DNA of 64,000 nucleotides from Maribacter_C sp047345145 (lineage in GTDB: Bacteria; Bacteroidota; Bacteroidia; Flavobacteriales; Flavobacteriaceae). Positions 9,864 to 18,548 of this stretch are shown here, one piece after another (the stretch's first letter is position 1; every line of letters starts with the position of its first letter). The stretch lies in NCBI RefSeq assembly GCF_047345145.1, contig NZ_JBLFER010000002.1:558001-622000 (forward strand). Reading direction: 5' to 3'. A program made the position numbers and the translations under genes. The notes under the pieces were generated by a model. That model searched no databases. It saw nothing but the letters and a program-made list of their open reading frames with translations, and was not told where the DNA came from.

Positions 9864-10961
9864 ATGAACATCAAATCAATCCTTCTTTTAGCCCTAGCCA
9901 TGACCGTAATTCAATGTAATGAACAGGAAGAATCTAAATCTACAACCTTGTTTGTTGGCACCTATACCGATGCCGAAAGCGAAGGCATTTATAAAATGCA
10001 ATTTGATACGGAGACCGGAAAACTTACTGCTTCAACGTTAGCTGCTGAAATTACGAGTCCGTCGTATTTGGCGATTTCAAAAGAGAAAGACTTTTTATAT
10101 GCCGTACAAGAGGTGAATAGTTTTGAAGATACAGCTGGCGGAGTAACTGCTTTTTCCTTAAAAAATGATAGCCTAACGGAATTGCAAACCGTTTCTAGTA
10201 AAGGAGCACACCCCTGTCATATCAGCTTATCGCCTGAGGGAGATAAAGTTGCGATTTCCAATTATACCGGTGGAAACGCAAGCGTCTACAATGTTGGTGC
10301 TGACGGAAAATTATCAGGACCTTCAACCATCATGAATCACTTTGAAATTGATACGATGAAGACGCCCCATGCTCACATGGCCCAATGGGTGAATGAGGAC
10401 ATTTATATTGCTGATTTAGGATTGGATGCGGTTCTAGCATATGATGACGAAGCTGAAGAAATGGCAAAACCAAAAACGACGCTCTCATTACCAAAGGGTG
10501 CAGGTCCACGTCATTTTACAAGCACCCAAAACGGAAAGTTTCTATATGTCATCAATGAACTCAACTCAAGCATCTCAGTATTCGAAAAAGACGCTTCAGG
10601 AAACTACAGTTCAAAACAAAATGAATCCACTTTAGCGGCAGATTTTGAGGGAGAAAGCTTCTGTGCAGACATTCATGTTTCTGCCGATGAAAAGTTTTTA
10701 TACGGTTCGAATCGAGGCGAAAACACTATAGTCGTTTTCTCCATAGACCAGCAAAAAGGAGGCTTAACGCTCGTTGGTCGTGAAAGCGTACATGGCGATT
10801 GGCCCAGAAATTTCACCCTAGACCCTACAGGAAAATTCTTATTAGTAGCCAATCAAAAAAGCGACAATATCACTGTCTTCAAAAGAGATACTGAGAAAGG
10901 GACACTTACCTTTTTAAACGAGGAGAAATTGTCGAAACCTGTTTGTTTAGTGTTTTTGTAG
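9864..10961 (+). CDS. Lactonase-family seven-bladed propeller lipoprotein
   Basis: 365 residues with a lipoprotein-like signal (hydrophobic stretch ending VIQC; Gln at -1 is atypical). The mature part matches the 6-phosphogluconolactonase (YbhE/Pgl) propeller family: LFVGTYTDAESEGIY, SPSYLAISKEKDFLYAV, GAHPCHISLSPEGDKVAISNY, GPRHFTSTQNGKFLYVINE, DWPRNFTLDPTGKFLLVANQ. Export argues against a role in the cytoplasmic pentose phosphate route; hydrolysis of an extracellular lactone is more likely. It follows the MATE gene by 60 bp and might be co-transcribed. Confidence 0.85.
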   Translation: MNIKSILLLALAMTVIQCNEQEESKSTTLFVGTYTDAESEGIYKMQFDTETGKLTASTLAAEITSPSYLAISKEKDFLYAVQEVNSFEDTAGGVTAFSLKNDSLTELQTVSSKGAHPCHISLSPEGDKVAISNYTGGNASVYNVGADGKLSGPSTIMNHFEIDTMKTPHAHMAQWVNEDIYIADLGLDAVLAYDDEAEEMAKPKTTLSLPKGAGPRHFTSTQNGKFLYVINELNSSISVFEKDASGNYSSKQNESTLAADFEGESFCADIHVSADEKFLYGSNRGENTIVVFSIDQQKGGLTLVGRESVHGDWPRNFTLDPTGKFLLVANQKSDNITVFKRDTEKGTLTFLNEEKLSKPVCLVFL

Positions 10962-10963
10962 TT

Positions 10964-11012
10964 AGAGACAAGAGACAAGAGACAAGAGACAAGAGACAAG
11001 AGACAAGAGACA
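10964..11012. repeat. Heptanucleotide tandem repeat, 7 x AGAGACA
   Basis: Seven perfect head-to-tail copies of AGAGACA beginning 2 bp after the stop codon of the lactonase gene. It is a short VNTR-like tract whose copy number could vary by slippage, but it lies outside the reading frame. Confidence 0.95.
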
Positions 11013-11017
11013 TCTAT

Positions 11018-11094
11018 ACTGTCATCTAGAGCGGAGTCGAGAGCTTAGGAACAAGCATCTCTCCCCTAAAGTTTCGAGGCGTTCGACGTGACAG
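11018..11094. repeat. GTCATC-type intergenic repeat fragment
   Basis: ACTGTCATCTAGAGCGGAGTC, then GAGAGCTTAGGAACAAGCATCTC, ending TTCGACGTGACAG. It resembles the GTCATCCTGAGC repeats at 20861-20967 and 23932-23986 (shared GGAACA(A)GCATCTC and CGAYGTGAC parts). It separates two convergent genes. Confidence 0.5.
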
Positions 11095-11147
11095 ACTACA
11101 GAAAAACTACTTGGAACACGAGTTCTATTCTACATCAAGAAAGCCAA

Positions 11148-11576
11148 TTACCCCTCAGGCATCCTCGTAGCCGCCTTACTAATAATTTTCCACTGATCTT
11201 CCAGCTTTTTAAGAATAAACAAATCAATGAATATCATTTCACCCTTGTTAATATTGATTTCGACTTTGGCTGTGGCGATATCATTTGCTCGGTCGACGGA
11301 TAGAATTGTTCCAACCCTGCCATTGAACTTTCCTTTTTCACGCTTTTTGAAGAGTTCGGCATATTCTGCAGCGGAAAGAATCCAAATGGGCTGGTCTTTT
11401 TTTGATAAGAACATTCGGGCATCTTCATAGAAAGGTGCGACGATTTTTTCAGGATCGTTGTAAGAGCTACCGTCGATATAACTTTGAAGCGATTCGCGAA
11501 TTGCATCTTCTTCGTTTTGGGCTACGCTTGTTGTGCATGCTAACAGGAGTGCTGCAGTAAGAAATAGTGTTTTCAT
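11148..11576 (-). CDS. Exported NTF2-like (SnoaL-type) small protein
   Basis: 142 residues with a signal peptide ending near SVAQ (residue 19). The mature part has the layout of the NTF2-like/lumazine-binding-2 group: a helical start EDAIRESLQSYIDGSSYNDPEKI, then FYEDARMFL, a strand-rich middle with AKVEININKGEMIFIDLFIL and the end DQWKIISKAATRMPEG. This fold binds small molecules or acts as an isomerase or dimer unit; no catalytic pair can be assigned. It lies 80 bp downstream of a serine hydrolase gene on the same strand. Confidence 0.75.
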   Translation of the reverse strand: MKTLFLTAALLLACTTSVAQNEEDAIRESLQSYIDGSSYNDPEKIVAPFYEDARMFLSKKDQPIWILSAAEYAELFKKREKGKFNGRVGTILSVDRANDIATAKVEININKGEMIFIDLFILKKLEDQWKIISKAATRMPEG

Positions 11577-11656
11577 AATAGTGATTGTAAATTCTTATTC
11601 TGATTTTATATGGGTGATTTTGCCGTTTTTGTAATCCTTATGACGCTCTTATTTTT

Positions 11657-13372
11657 TTAGCTTTCACTTAGTTTTTTAAAATATTGACTCCCGATATTTG
11701 TTGTCCTGATCCAAAGGCCATTGATGTTACCTTTCTTGTCCCTTTCAAATTCAACATTATCGAAATAGTAGGCATCACTAGTGAATTTATCAGATTTATA
11801 TGGAGTTATTACAAAGTCAGCACTGCGGTTATGAGAAACAGTTATCTTTCCATCCTGCATTAACAATTTATATAGTACATTAAGGTTTTCACACCAAAAT
11901 AATCCTGTAAATTCAGCAAGTTGCTCTGTATCATAAGTGACCAAATCGAATTTCTCATTGAAATATTGAAATTCATTTCCTCTCTCTCCCCAAGCAAAAA
12001 TCATTAATTCTTTATCAGATTTTTGCTCAAATCGGATACTGTAGCTATCTGGATTTTCTGTAAGAACAAAGGTGTTTTTAGAAATTGGCGCAAGTTCACT
12101 TTCATTTCCTTCAGAACGATAATAATAAAGTTTGCCATCTTTTAAATATATTTTTCTCATGTATGAACTCTCCTTGTTCCAATAGGTGCCGCAGAATTTT
12201 TGAAGTTCAGGAATGCTTAATTTTATAAAATCATTTTTGGTGATACTGTCTTTTTTAACTGGTATTTCTTCTTTTATAAAATCATTTTTTAAAAATAAAT
12301 CGGCAATTTTAAGTGCTGCCCCTTCGGCATGAAAATCAAAAGAATTTCCGAGTACCACTACCCCAAAATCTTGTTCTGGAAATTGACCGATATACGTCAT
12401 AAAGCCATAATTTCTTCCATTTTGCTCAATTCTTTTAAGTCCTTTATACGGACTCGTAAATTGTCCATATACGGCATATGAAGATGAACCTTTACCGTGT
12501 GTGGATGAGCCATCATTGAGCAGGGTAGGGATTTGCATTTTTTTAATCAGGTCAAGGTTTCCCACCTTGGGTGACCCAAAATTCAACATCCAACGAGCCA
12601 TGTCTTCAGCCGTAGAGTAAAGTGTAAAATCAATAGGGTAATTAAAATAGTTTTCATTTTTAAAATTTTCGCCACTACCTGAATATTTGTTAGATCGATT
12701 TTTTATTAGGCTATTTTCAATAGTTCCATAAACGGTATTGGTCATATGAAGCGGTTTGAATATTTGAGTCTCTATAAAATTTACAAAAGAATTTCCTGAT
12801 ACTTTAGCAATAATTTCAGAAGCCAACAAAGTTCCAGAATCACAAAAACGATATCTATCACCGGCATCGTAAACATTTGCACTTAGCCCGTAAATTATTT
12901 CAAGTGCTTGCTCCCTTGTTTTAATATCCTTTGCTTCCCAGCCAGCAAGCCTTTGAAGCGTTGAAAAATTAGGGATGCCATGAGTATGGGTGAGCAGATG
13001 ATGTATTGTAATAGGTTTTCCAAAATCAGGCATTTCAGGAAGATACTTCCGTATATTATCTTCTAAAGAAAGTTTTCCTTGCGATTCAAGCAATAGAACA
13101 GCAAAAGCAACAATTTGATTTTGGACTGAATTCAATTGAAATTTAGTCTCTGTCGAAATGGGTGCTTGGTGTTCAAGGTTAGCACTCCCAAATTCATTAG
13201 AATATATTATTTTACCTTTTTGAACTACAGCTACCGCCGCTCCAGGTGTATCAGGTTGATTCCATTCCGAAAATATCGCCTCTATTTCTTTGTCAAAAGA
13301 CTGTTTGGAGTTTTGAGCTAAAGCAACAAGGGATGTTAGTATGAGAAGTATTGTCGAATAATGGGTTTTCAT
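11657..13372 (-). CDS. Class C beta-lactamase-fold protein, probable pseudoenzyme
   Basis: 571 residues, signal peptide (cleavage near ALAQ). It aligns throughout with the intact serine hydrolase at 21103-22782, including PDFGxxIT, HTHGIP, the long Tyr/Phe-rich C-terminal domain and SELAPI. The catalytic motifs are altered: SxxK is S82-V-Q-N85 (paralogue SVSK), YxN is F176-C-D178 (YCN), and HxG is Q317-N-G319 (HSG). Only the Ser and the last Gly survive, so hydrolysis by the usual mechanism is unlikely. The frame is open over 571 codons, so it is probably still made. Possible roles are a binding protein or a regulator of its relatives. Confidence 0.88.
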   Translation of the reverse strand: MKTHYSTILLILTSLVALAQNSKQSFDKEIEAIFSEWNQPDTPGAAVAVVQKGKIIYSNEFGSANLEHQAPISTETKFQLNSVQNQIVAFAVLLLESQGKLSLEDNIRKYLPEMPDFGKPITIHHLLTHTHGIPNFSTLQRLAGWEAKDIKTREQALEIIYGLSANVYDAGDRYRFCDSGTLLASEIIAKVSGNSFVNFIETQIFKPLHMTNTVYGTIENSLIKNRSNKYSGSGENFKNENYFNYPIDFTLYSTAEDMARWMLNFGSPKVGNLDLIKKMQIPTLLNDGSSTHGKGSSSYAVYGQFTSPYKGLKRIEQNGRNYGFMTYIGQFPEQDFGVVVLGNSFDFHAEGAALKIADLFLKNDFIKEEIPVKKDSITKNDFIKLSIPELQKFCGTYWNKESSYMRKIYLKDGKLYYYRSEGNESELAPISKNTFVLTENPDSYSIRFEQKSDKELMIFAWGERGNEFQYFNEKFDLVTYDTEQLAEFTGLFWCENLNVLYKLLMQDGKITVSHNRSADFVITPYKSDKFTSDAYYFDNVEFERDKKGNINGLWIRTTNIGSQYFKKLSES

Positions 13373-13392
13373 TTACTTCAGGTTTTAAATTT

Positions 13393-14604
13393 TTAATATT
13401 CTGCTTGTATTCGAATGATTTTTCCATTCTTGGGTTCGTTGAGGTATTCGGTAAGGAGGTATAGTTTTCCTTCCGGACTCATAACCGCCTTCCGAGAACG
13501 TTCGCGATTGTCAACAAAGAGTTCTTCCATGCTTTTCACGGTTTCTCCTTCGATTCGAATGCGCCAAAGGCTTCCGCGGGAGAGTCCGGGGACTATCAAG
13601 TTGTTTTTCCAATCGGGGAATTCATCTCCGGTGTAAAATGTCAGTCCGGTAGGGGCGACGGTATGTTTCCAGTACCAAATGGGGTCGGTATATACTGTGC
13701 CGGCTACTTTTTGTGGCACGAATTTATTTCCACGATACGTGCCTGTTGTGATGACGGGCCAACCGTAGTTCGCTCCTTTTTTAAGCATGTTAATCTCATC
13801 ACCTTGGTTGGTGCCATGTTCACTAAACCAAATGTTTCCGGTTTTAGGTTCGACCGTGATTCCTTGGGCAGCTCGAATTCCGGAAGCATATAATCCAGGA
13901 ATAGCATCAGGACCAAAATCAGGGTTATCTTCTGGAATACTTCCATCGGGATTAAGCCTATAAATCTTCCCGCGCCTATCGTTTAGGTCTTGAGCAATGG
14001 GCACCTCAGGTTGGTAATCTTCATTAAAAAGGCGTTCCCCGACGGTGACGTATAACTTGCCATCGGTGCCAAAAGTCATCCCTCCCCCAAAATGAAATAA
14101 GCCATGAGAATAGGGCAAAGCTAATAGCAGTTGTTTGACATTGACTAAAGAATCATTTTGCAATTCTGCGCGTATCACCTTTGTGGTAGCTCCACCTTCT
14201 CCTTTGGCCGTGTATGAAATATAGAGTTGTTGGTTTGTTTCAAAATTGGGGTCGGTCAAAACTTCTAAAATTCCTGCATTATAGGTCACTTTCGTGCCAT
14301 CCTCCAATCCTCCAGGGAATGTTCCTTTCGAATAATCTGCTTTTCTATAGATGAGACTATCCGTTTTGTCCGTGGGAAATCCTTTGATGCTCTGTTTTTC
14401 TTTAGTGTTCAAATCAATGCGCAGAAGGTCACCGTCTTTTTCGGAAAGCAAGACTTCTGTTTCCGATAAAAAGGCCATGCTCCAAGGGCGTGATAAACCG
14501 TCAATAATGGTTTCTTTTGCTGGATTCGGATACGATGGAGCTTCAACTTTTACTTCGGTTTTGCAGGCCGAGAGAATCAGAAGAGCTAACAGTATTTTTT
14601 TCAT
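13393..14604 (-). CDS. PQQ-dependent sugar dehydrogenase-type lipoprotein
   Basis: 403 residues, lipoprotein signal ending LILSAC (Cys14). The mature protein matches the soluble glucose/sorbosone dehydrogenase propeller (YliI/Asd-like): LSRPWSMAFLSETEVLLSEKDG, HFGGGMTFGTDGKLYVTVGE, GKIYRLNPDGSIPEDNP, SGIRAAQGITVEPKTGNIWFSEHGTNQGDEINMLKKGANYGWP. The conserved His and acidic Ca/PQQ residues lie in these blocks. It oxidises aldose-type sugars at the cell surface if PQQ is available. It lies 10 bp downstream of the next gene on the same strand, suggesting one operon. Confidence 0.88.
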   Translation of the reverse strand: MKKILLALLILSACKTEVKVEAPSYPNPAKETIIDGLSRPWSMAFLSETEVLLSEKDGDLLRIDLNTKEKQSIKGFPTDKTDSLIYRKADYSKGTFPGGLEDGTKVTYNAGILEVLTDPNFETNQQLYISYTAKGEGGATTKVIRAELQNDSLVNVKQLLLALPYSHGLFHFGGGMTFGTDGKLYVTVGERLFNEDYQPEVPIAQDLNDRRGKIYRLNPDGSIPEDNPDFGPDAIPGLYASGIRAAQGITVEPKTGNIWFSEHGTNQGDEINMLKKGANYGWPVITTGTYRGNKFVPQKVAGTVYTDPIWYWKHTVAPTGLTFYTGDEFPDWKNNLIVPGLSRGSLWRIRIEGETVKSMEELFVDNRERSRKAVMSPEGKLYLLTEYLNEPKNGKIIRIQAEY

Positions 14605-14614
14605 GGCTTATATT

Positions 14615-15898
14615 TTAGTTATCATAATTCAAAATGGCTTCTTTTTCAACAGCCGGAATGACAATTAGGTCATACCGTTTTATTAAATCCTGTACTTGTT
14701 CATCTAAAAGATATTTTACGGGCGTATAATGCGATTCTTGAATCATTTGCTGCAGGTCAATGACCGTCCATTGGTCTTTTTTGGCAGCTTGTACCAGTGT
14801 GGCGAATCGATGTGCCATGGTATTTTCTTGTTTCATCAAATCTTGAATAACTCCATTTTTCGACTTAAACCTCGGTACTATTCCGATATGTAGCGATTTG
14901 CTTCCATTGTAATCTGCGATTTCGCTTAAGGTATTCCCTACACCGTAAAAAGCATAGGGTTGAAATCCCCGGGAAAGGAAATTCTTATCCCATTTTACGA
15001 ACAATTTATCCTGATGAATATCGAAATCGATACCTTCCAATTCTTGACGTAGCAATCGCTTTTCTTCATTGACCCGCCATTTGTTTTTCTCAAAAAATTC
15101 CTTTTCCACATAAAACCGGCAGTTCTTAATGCTATTGTGGAAGGCTTCTACTATAACTGCATTTTCAGGGGATTTTTCACCTGCCATTTTAAGAAAGTCT
15201 TGAATGGTTTTCGAGTTTTCCACCTCTTTTACAAATGCTTGTAAATCGCCATTTCGGTTGGTGTACAATTCCATTAAGATAGTTATACTTTCTTGGTGTA
15301 AAGAGCGCTGTTTTGGCTGTTCCTCTTTGGATAGATTTCTGTAGAGTTGGTCCAGCAGCCAAGGCAGATTATTCCAAGATTCGTTTCCAAATCCAACGAT
15401 TCTCCATTTTAGCTCTCCTGCTTTTTGAACGAAACGAGCATCTGCTACGGACTTGATATCTGGCATCGGAAGGAAAAGCCTTTCCTTTTCTTTAAAACCA
15501 TAAGTGTTATCTAGCGCTTTTAAATTTGAGACCAAAGAATGGGGTTCTTTCGTCATGGAATGCAACAAACGCGCTGAAGGCACACCAATACCCAAGGCCA
15601 TAGTTTTGTATTCAGAACGATTCAATTCAGGAAGTAGGGCCGCTGTAAAATCAGAACTACTTTTAGAATCAGGGTAATCGCCCAACAAGGTAAATTGCGC
15701 TTTGGCGATTTCCTTTTTTAGGAATTCTGCTCCTTCACCTTTCAATTGTCCATCTGTTAATGAGAAATGATAGCTTATCGGTTGTAGCGTTTCCAACGAA
15801 AGGGAATCTTGCCCAATAACCCAAGTTGAAACTCCCAAGAAACAAATCAGTAAAACGGACTTTTGAATTGAACTCATAGCATCGCTAATTTGATTCAA
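14615..15898 (-). CDS. Exported protein, possibly EreA/ChaN (Tiki)-like
   Basis: 427 residues; the signal peptide fits better from the second Met (15877), with cleavage near VIGQ. After it, EIAKAQFTLLGDYPDSKSSS and KTMALGIGVPSARLL recall the start of erythromycin esterase/ChaN-type domains, where LLGE.H is usual. Here the His is replaced, so the resemblance is weak and the activity doubtful. The C-terminus is an ordinary alpha/beta protein (YDLIVIPAVEKEAIL). It lies directly upstream of the sugar dehydrogenase gene (10 bp), probably in one transcript. No firm function. Confidence 0.6.
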   Translation of the reverse strand: MNQISDAMSSIQKSVLLICFLGVSTWVIGQDSLSLETLQPISYHFSLTDGQLKGEGAEFLKKEIAKAQFTLLGDYPDSKSSSDFTAALLPELNRSEYKTMALGIGVPSARLLHSMTKEPHSLVSNLKALDNTYGFKEKERLFLPMPDIKSVADARFVQKAGELKWRIVGFGNESWNNLPWLLDQLYRNLSKEEQPKQRSLHQESITILMELYTNRNGDLQAFVKEVENSKTIQDFLKMAGEKSPENAVIVEAFHNSIKNCRFYVEKEFFEKNKWRVNEEKRLLRQELEGIDFDIHQDKLFVKWDKNFLSRGFQPYAFYGVGNTLSEIADYNGSKSLHIGIVPRFKSKNGVIQDLMKQENTMAHRFATLVQAAKKDQWTVIDLQQMIQESHYTPVKYLLDEQVQDLIKRYDLIVIPAVEKEAILNYDN

Positions 15899-15965
15899 AA
15901 CTAGGGGTGACTTTAATAAAATCCTTTAAAAATCATGATTCTTAAAACGAAAAGTCGAAAAACAA

Positions 15966-16979
15966 TTATAAAGAGACCTGCTGTTTTCGATATTGTGAAG
16001 GGGTTAATTGAGTGGCAGCTTTAAAAGCCAAATTGAAGGAAGTCACATTGCCAAATCCACAATCGTAGGCTACAGTAGAAATTTTTTCTTGGGCGTAAGC
16101 CGAGTCGACTAAGAGGTCTTTGGCCTTTTGAATACGATACTGGTTGACAAATTCCGAAAAATTCTGTTGCTCGTTCTCATTGATGACTTGCGATACATCC
16201 CGAGAGGGAATGCCTAACTTTTGCGCCACTTGGGTCATATTCAGTTCACTATCAAGATAAAGGGTTTCGGTTTCAAAAAGCTCTCGAATTTGTTGCATGT
16301 GCTTTTTAGAAGTTGCTGCATCCATAGAGGAATTCTTATACTTTTCCAAAGCAAAGACGGGTTGCTTCAATAGCAGAAAAGAAAAGGCATAGAGCAAGAA
16401 CGAAAAGAAAATAGCCCCACCAATATAATACGGAATCAATCCAAAAAGATTCCCCATATAAAATATCCAGATTAAGACCACGCCAACGACCAAATTGCGA
16501 TACCACACCCAAACAGACCGCTTGGCCTGCCCTTTATAGTTTACCAATAAACCGATGGTCAACACCAAGTAAACCGCCAAATGCGAAAAGGCTATCAAAT
16601 AACTCGCATTCGGAAATGCTCCGTAACCATTGGGGATGTACTTACAAAAACAAACGAAAAGAACAAACGGAATCAGATGTATGTAATTGCGCTTAGAAAA
16701 TCGCTTTTCTTTCACCAAAAGTAATCGGCCGTAAAACCAAAGAAACGGCCCAGCCATCATTACCCCAGATATGCCCAAATTTCGTTGCCAAGGTTCTAAA
16801 TCGAGATAGACATTCAACACTGATTTACCAATGCGAATAGTCAAACCCAATAAGAACAAGGCCAAAAAAATATTCGCCATTCGATTTCCCTTTTTTAGTG
16901 TAAAAAGGTAAATGCAAAGGAAAATGGCTTGTACAACACCAATACAACTTAAAACAAGAATAATAGCATCTTGGGTCAT
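15966..16979 (-). CDS. Membrane-bound AraC-family transcriptional regulator
   Basis: 337 residues. Residues 1-205 hold about seven hydrophobic helices; residues 230-335 are an AraC/XylS HTH pair: LNMTQVAQKLGIPSRDVSQVIN (first HTH), then NFSEFVNQYRIQKAKDLL and ISTVAYDCGFGNVTSFNLAFKAATQLTPSQYR (second HTH and signature). This 7TM-plus-AraC layout is common in Bacteroidota and lets an envelope signal reach DNA directly. It is divergent from the serine hydrolase gene at 17119, the obvious candidate target, with two TTGTAAC repeats in between. Confidence 0.9.
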   Translation of the reverse strand: MTQDAIILVLSCIGVVQAIFLCIYLFTLKKGNRMANIFLALFLLGLTIRIGKSVLNVYLDLEPWQRNLGISGVMMAGPFLWFYGRLLLVKEKRFSKRNYIHLIPFVLFVCFCKYIPNGYGAFPNASYLIAFSHLAVYLVLTIGLLVNYKGQAKRSVWVWYRNLVVGVVLIWIFYMGNLFGLIPYYIGGAIFFSFLLYAFSFLLLKQPVFALEKYKNSSMDAATSKKHMQQIRELFETETLYLDSELNMTQVAQKLGIPSRDVSQVINENEQQNFSEFVNQYRIQKAKDLLVDSAYAQEKISTVAYDCGFGNVTSFNLAFKAATQLTPSQYRKQQVSL

Positions 16980-17063
16980 GAATTAAAAGTAATAAGAATT
17001 TAGGTGTCCAATGCAAATTTTCAGTTTTGCTTAGATTCCGATTTTCAAACTTCCATTAAAACT

Positions 17064-17090
17064 TTGTAACAATGAATCAGTAATTGTAAC
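17064..17090. promoter_or_regulatory. Direct repeat TTGTAAC, candidate AraC-type operator
   Basis: TTGTAAC occurs at 17064-17070 and 17084-17090, exactly 20 bp apart (two helical turns, same face), between a divergent AraC-family gene and a serine hydrolase gene. AraC-family proteins typically bind direct repeats at such spacing. Assignment to a regulator is inference. Confidence 0.35.
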
Positions 17091-17118
17091 TTATGGGGTA
17101 TCATATAAAAGTGGAGGT

Positions 17119-18477
17119 ATGAAAAAACTAAGCATCCTAATTCCGGTATTTCTATTGATAAGCAGCTTTGGCTTTGCCCAAATCTCTCAAGAAGTTCAAG
17201 ATAATATCAAACAAAGAGTAGACTCTGAAAAACATGTTGGTATCGTAGTCGGATTTCTGAAGAACGGAGAAGAAACCTATTATTCCTATGGAAAAACGGC
17301 TTTAAAAGAAGGCGCTGATTTGAATGAAAATTCTGTTTTTGAAATCGGGTCTATCTCAAAAGTCTTTACTTCTATATTACTTTCAGACCAAGTTTTGAAA
17401 GGAAATATGGCTCTTGAAGACCCCCTCTCCAAATACCTTCCGGAAGGCATTAAAGTTCCTGAACGAAATGAAAAGCAAATTACCCTGAAAGATTTGGCTA
17501 CTCATACCTCTGGTTTGCCTCGAATGCCGGACAACTTTCGACCTGCTGACCCCAACAATCCCTATATAGAATATGAGAAAGAACAGATGTATGAATTTTT
17601 ATCATCCCATGAGTTGACAAGAGATATCGGTGCGACCTATGAGTATTCCAATTTTGGCATGGGCCTCTTAGGGCATTTATTAGAATTACAATCCGGTAAG
17701 AGTTATGAGGAATTGGTAAAAGAGCGAATAGCTGCAGTTTTAGAAATGACAGATACGGGAATCACCTTCAGCCCAGCTATGGAAGCGCGACTAGCGAAGG
17801 GTCATGCATACGGCTCTGAAGTAAGTAATTGGGATATTACGGGTTTGGCCGGCGCGGGAGCAATTCGCTCTACGGCCGCTGATATGTTGAAATTCATAGC
17901 TGCTAACATCAATGCTACTGATTCGCCAATAGCGAAAGCAATGAAACTCAGTCATAAAACAGCATTTCAAAATGAAGAAGTTAATTTCGAAATCGGACTA
18001 GGTTGGCATTTTGCAAACGAGGGTACCGTTGTCTGGCACAATGGCGGCACAGGTGGGTATCGCGCATATGCGGGTTTCAACAAAAATGACAATACTGGCG
18101 TTGTTGTTTTGACAAATTGTGTTGAAAGTGTAGATGATATTGGCCTACACCTTCTAAACCCATCAAATAAATTGGCGAGTTCTGAGCCAAAAGAGGAAAC
18201 GCCTGAAGTTGAGGTAGCCATAGCGATATTGGAGACCTATGAGGGCACCTATGAATTTGCTCCAACCTTTTCCATTGAAATCACCAGAGAGGAGAATCAA
18301 CTCTTTGCACAAGCTACAAGTCAACCCAAATTTCCCATATATGCATCGGCCGAAGACACTTTTTTTCTAAAGGTTGTTGAAGCAAATGTGGTATTCAACA
18401 AAGATGCCGAAGGAAAAGTGACCAGTTTAACGCTAAACCAAAATGGACAAAGCCCCAAAGGAAAAAAGGTCAAATAG
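17119..18477 (+). CDS. Serine hydrolase, class C beta-lactamase family
   Basis: 452 residues with a signal peptide ending GFAQ (residue 21). Catalytic motifs are intact: S78-I-S-K81 (SxxK), Y176-S-N178 (YxN) and, later, HNG in WHNGGTGGYRAY. Family roles include beta-lactamase, D-aminopeptidase, esterase and PBP4-like peptidase; the substrate is not evident. A short C-terminal lipocalin-like beta domain follows the catalytic part (from ILETYEGTYEF). GGAGG lies just before the ATG. Divergent from the AraC-type gene at 15966-16979, and followed by another. Confidence 0.9.
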   Translation: MKKLSILIPVFLLISSFGFAQISQEVQDNIKQRVDSEKHVGIVVGFLKNGEETYYSYGKTALKEGADLNENSVFEIGSISKVFTSILLSDQVLKGNMALEDPLSKYLPEGIKVPERNEKQITLKDLATHTSGLPRMPDNFRPADPNNPYIEYEKEQMYEFLSSHELTRDIGATYEYSNFGMGLLGHLLELQSGKSYEELVKERIAAVLEMTDTGITFSPAMEARLAKGHAYGSEVSNWDITGLAGAGAIRSTAADMLKFIAANINATDSPIAKAMKLSHKTAFQNEEVNFEIGLGWHFANEGTVVWHNGGTGGYRAYAGFNKNDNTGVVVLTNCVESVDDIGLHLLNPSNKLASSEPKEETPEVEVAIAILETYEGTYEFAPTFSIEITREENQLFAQATSQPKFPIYASAEDTFFLKVVEANVVFNKDAEGKVTSLTLNQNGQSPKGKKVK

Positions 18478-18521
18478 TTTTTCTTTGTAAACCCTTAGTT
18501 TTATCCTTGCAAAGAATACGA

Positions 18522-18529
18522 TATATTTG
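18522..18529 (+). promoter_or_regulatory. -7 promoter box for the second AraC-type gene
   Basis: TATATTTG matches TAnnTTTG and lies 19 bp before the ATG at 18549, so the leader would be very short. No well-placed -33 TTTG was found. Confidence 0.4.
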
Positions 18530-18548
18530 AAAGAGTAACTCCTCACCG

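Noticed and set aside
10964..11012. CRISPR array
   Set aside because: Head-to-tail heptamers without spacers; no cas genes in the window. The other dispersed repeats are also not evenly spaced.
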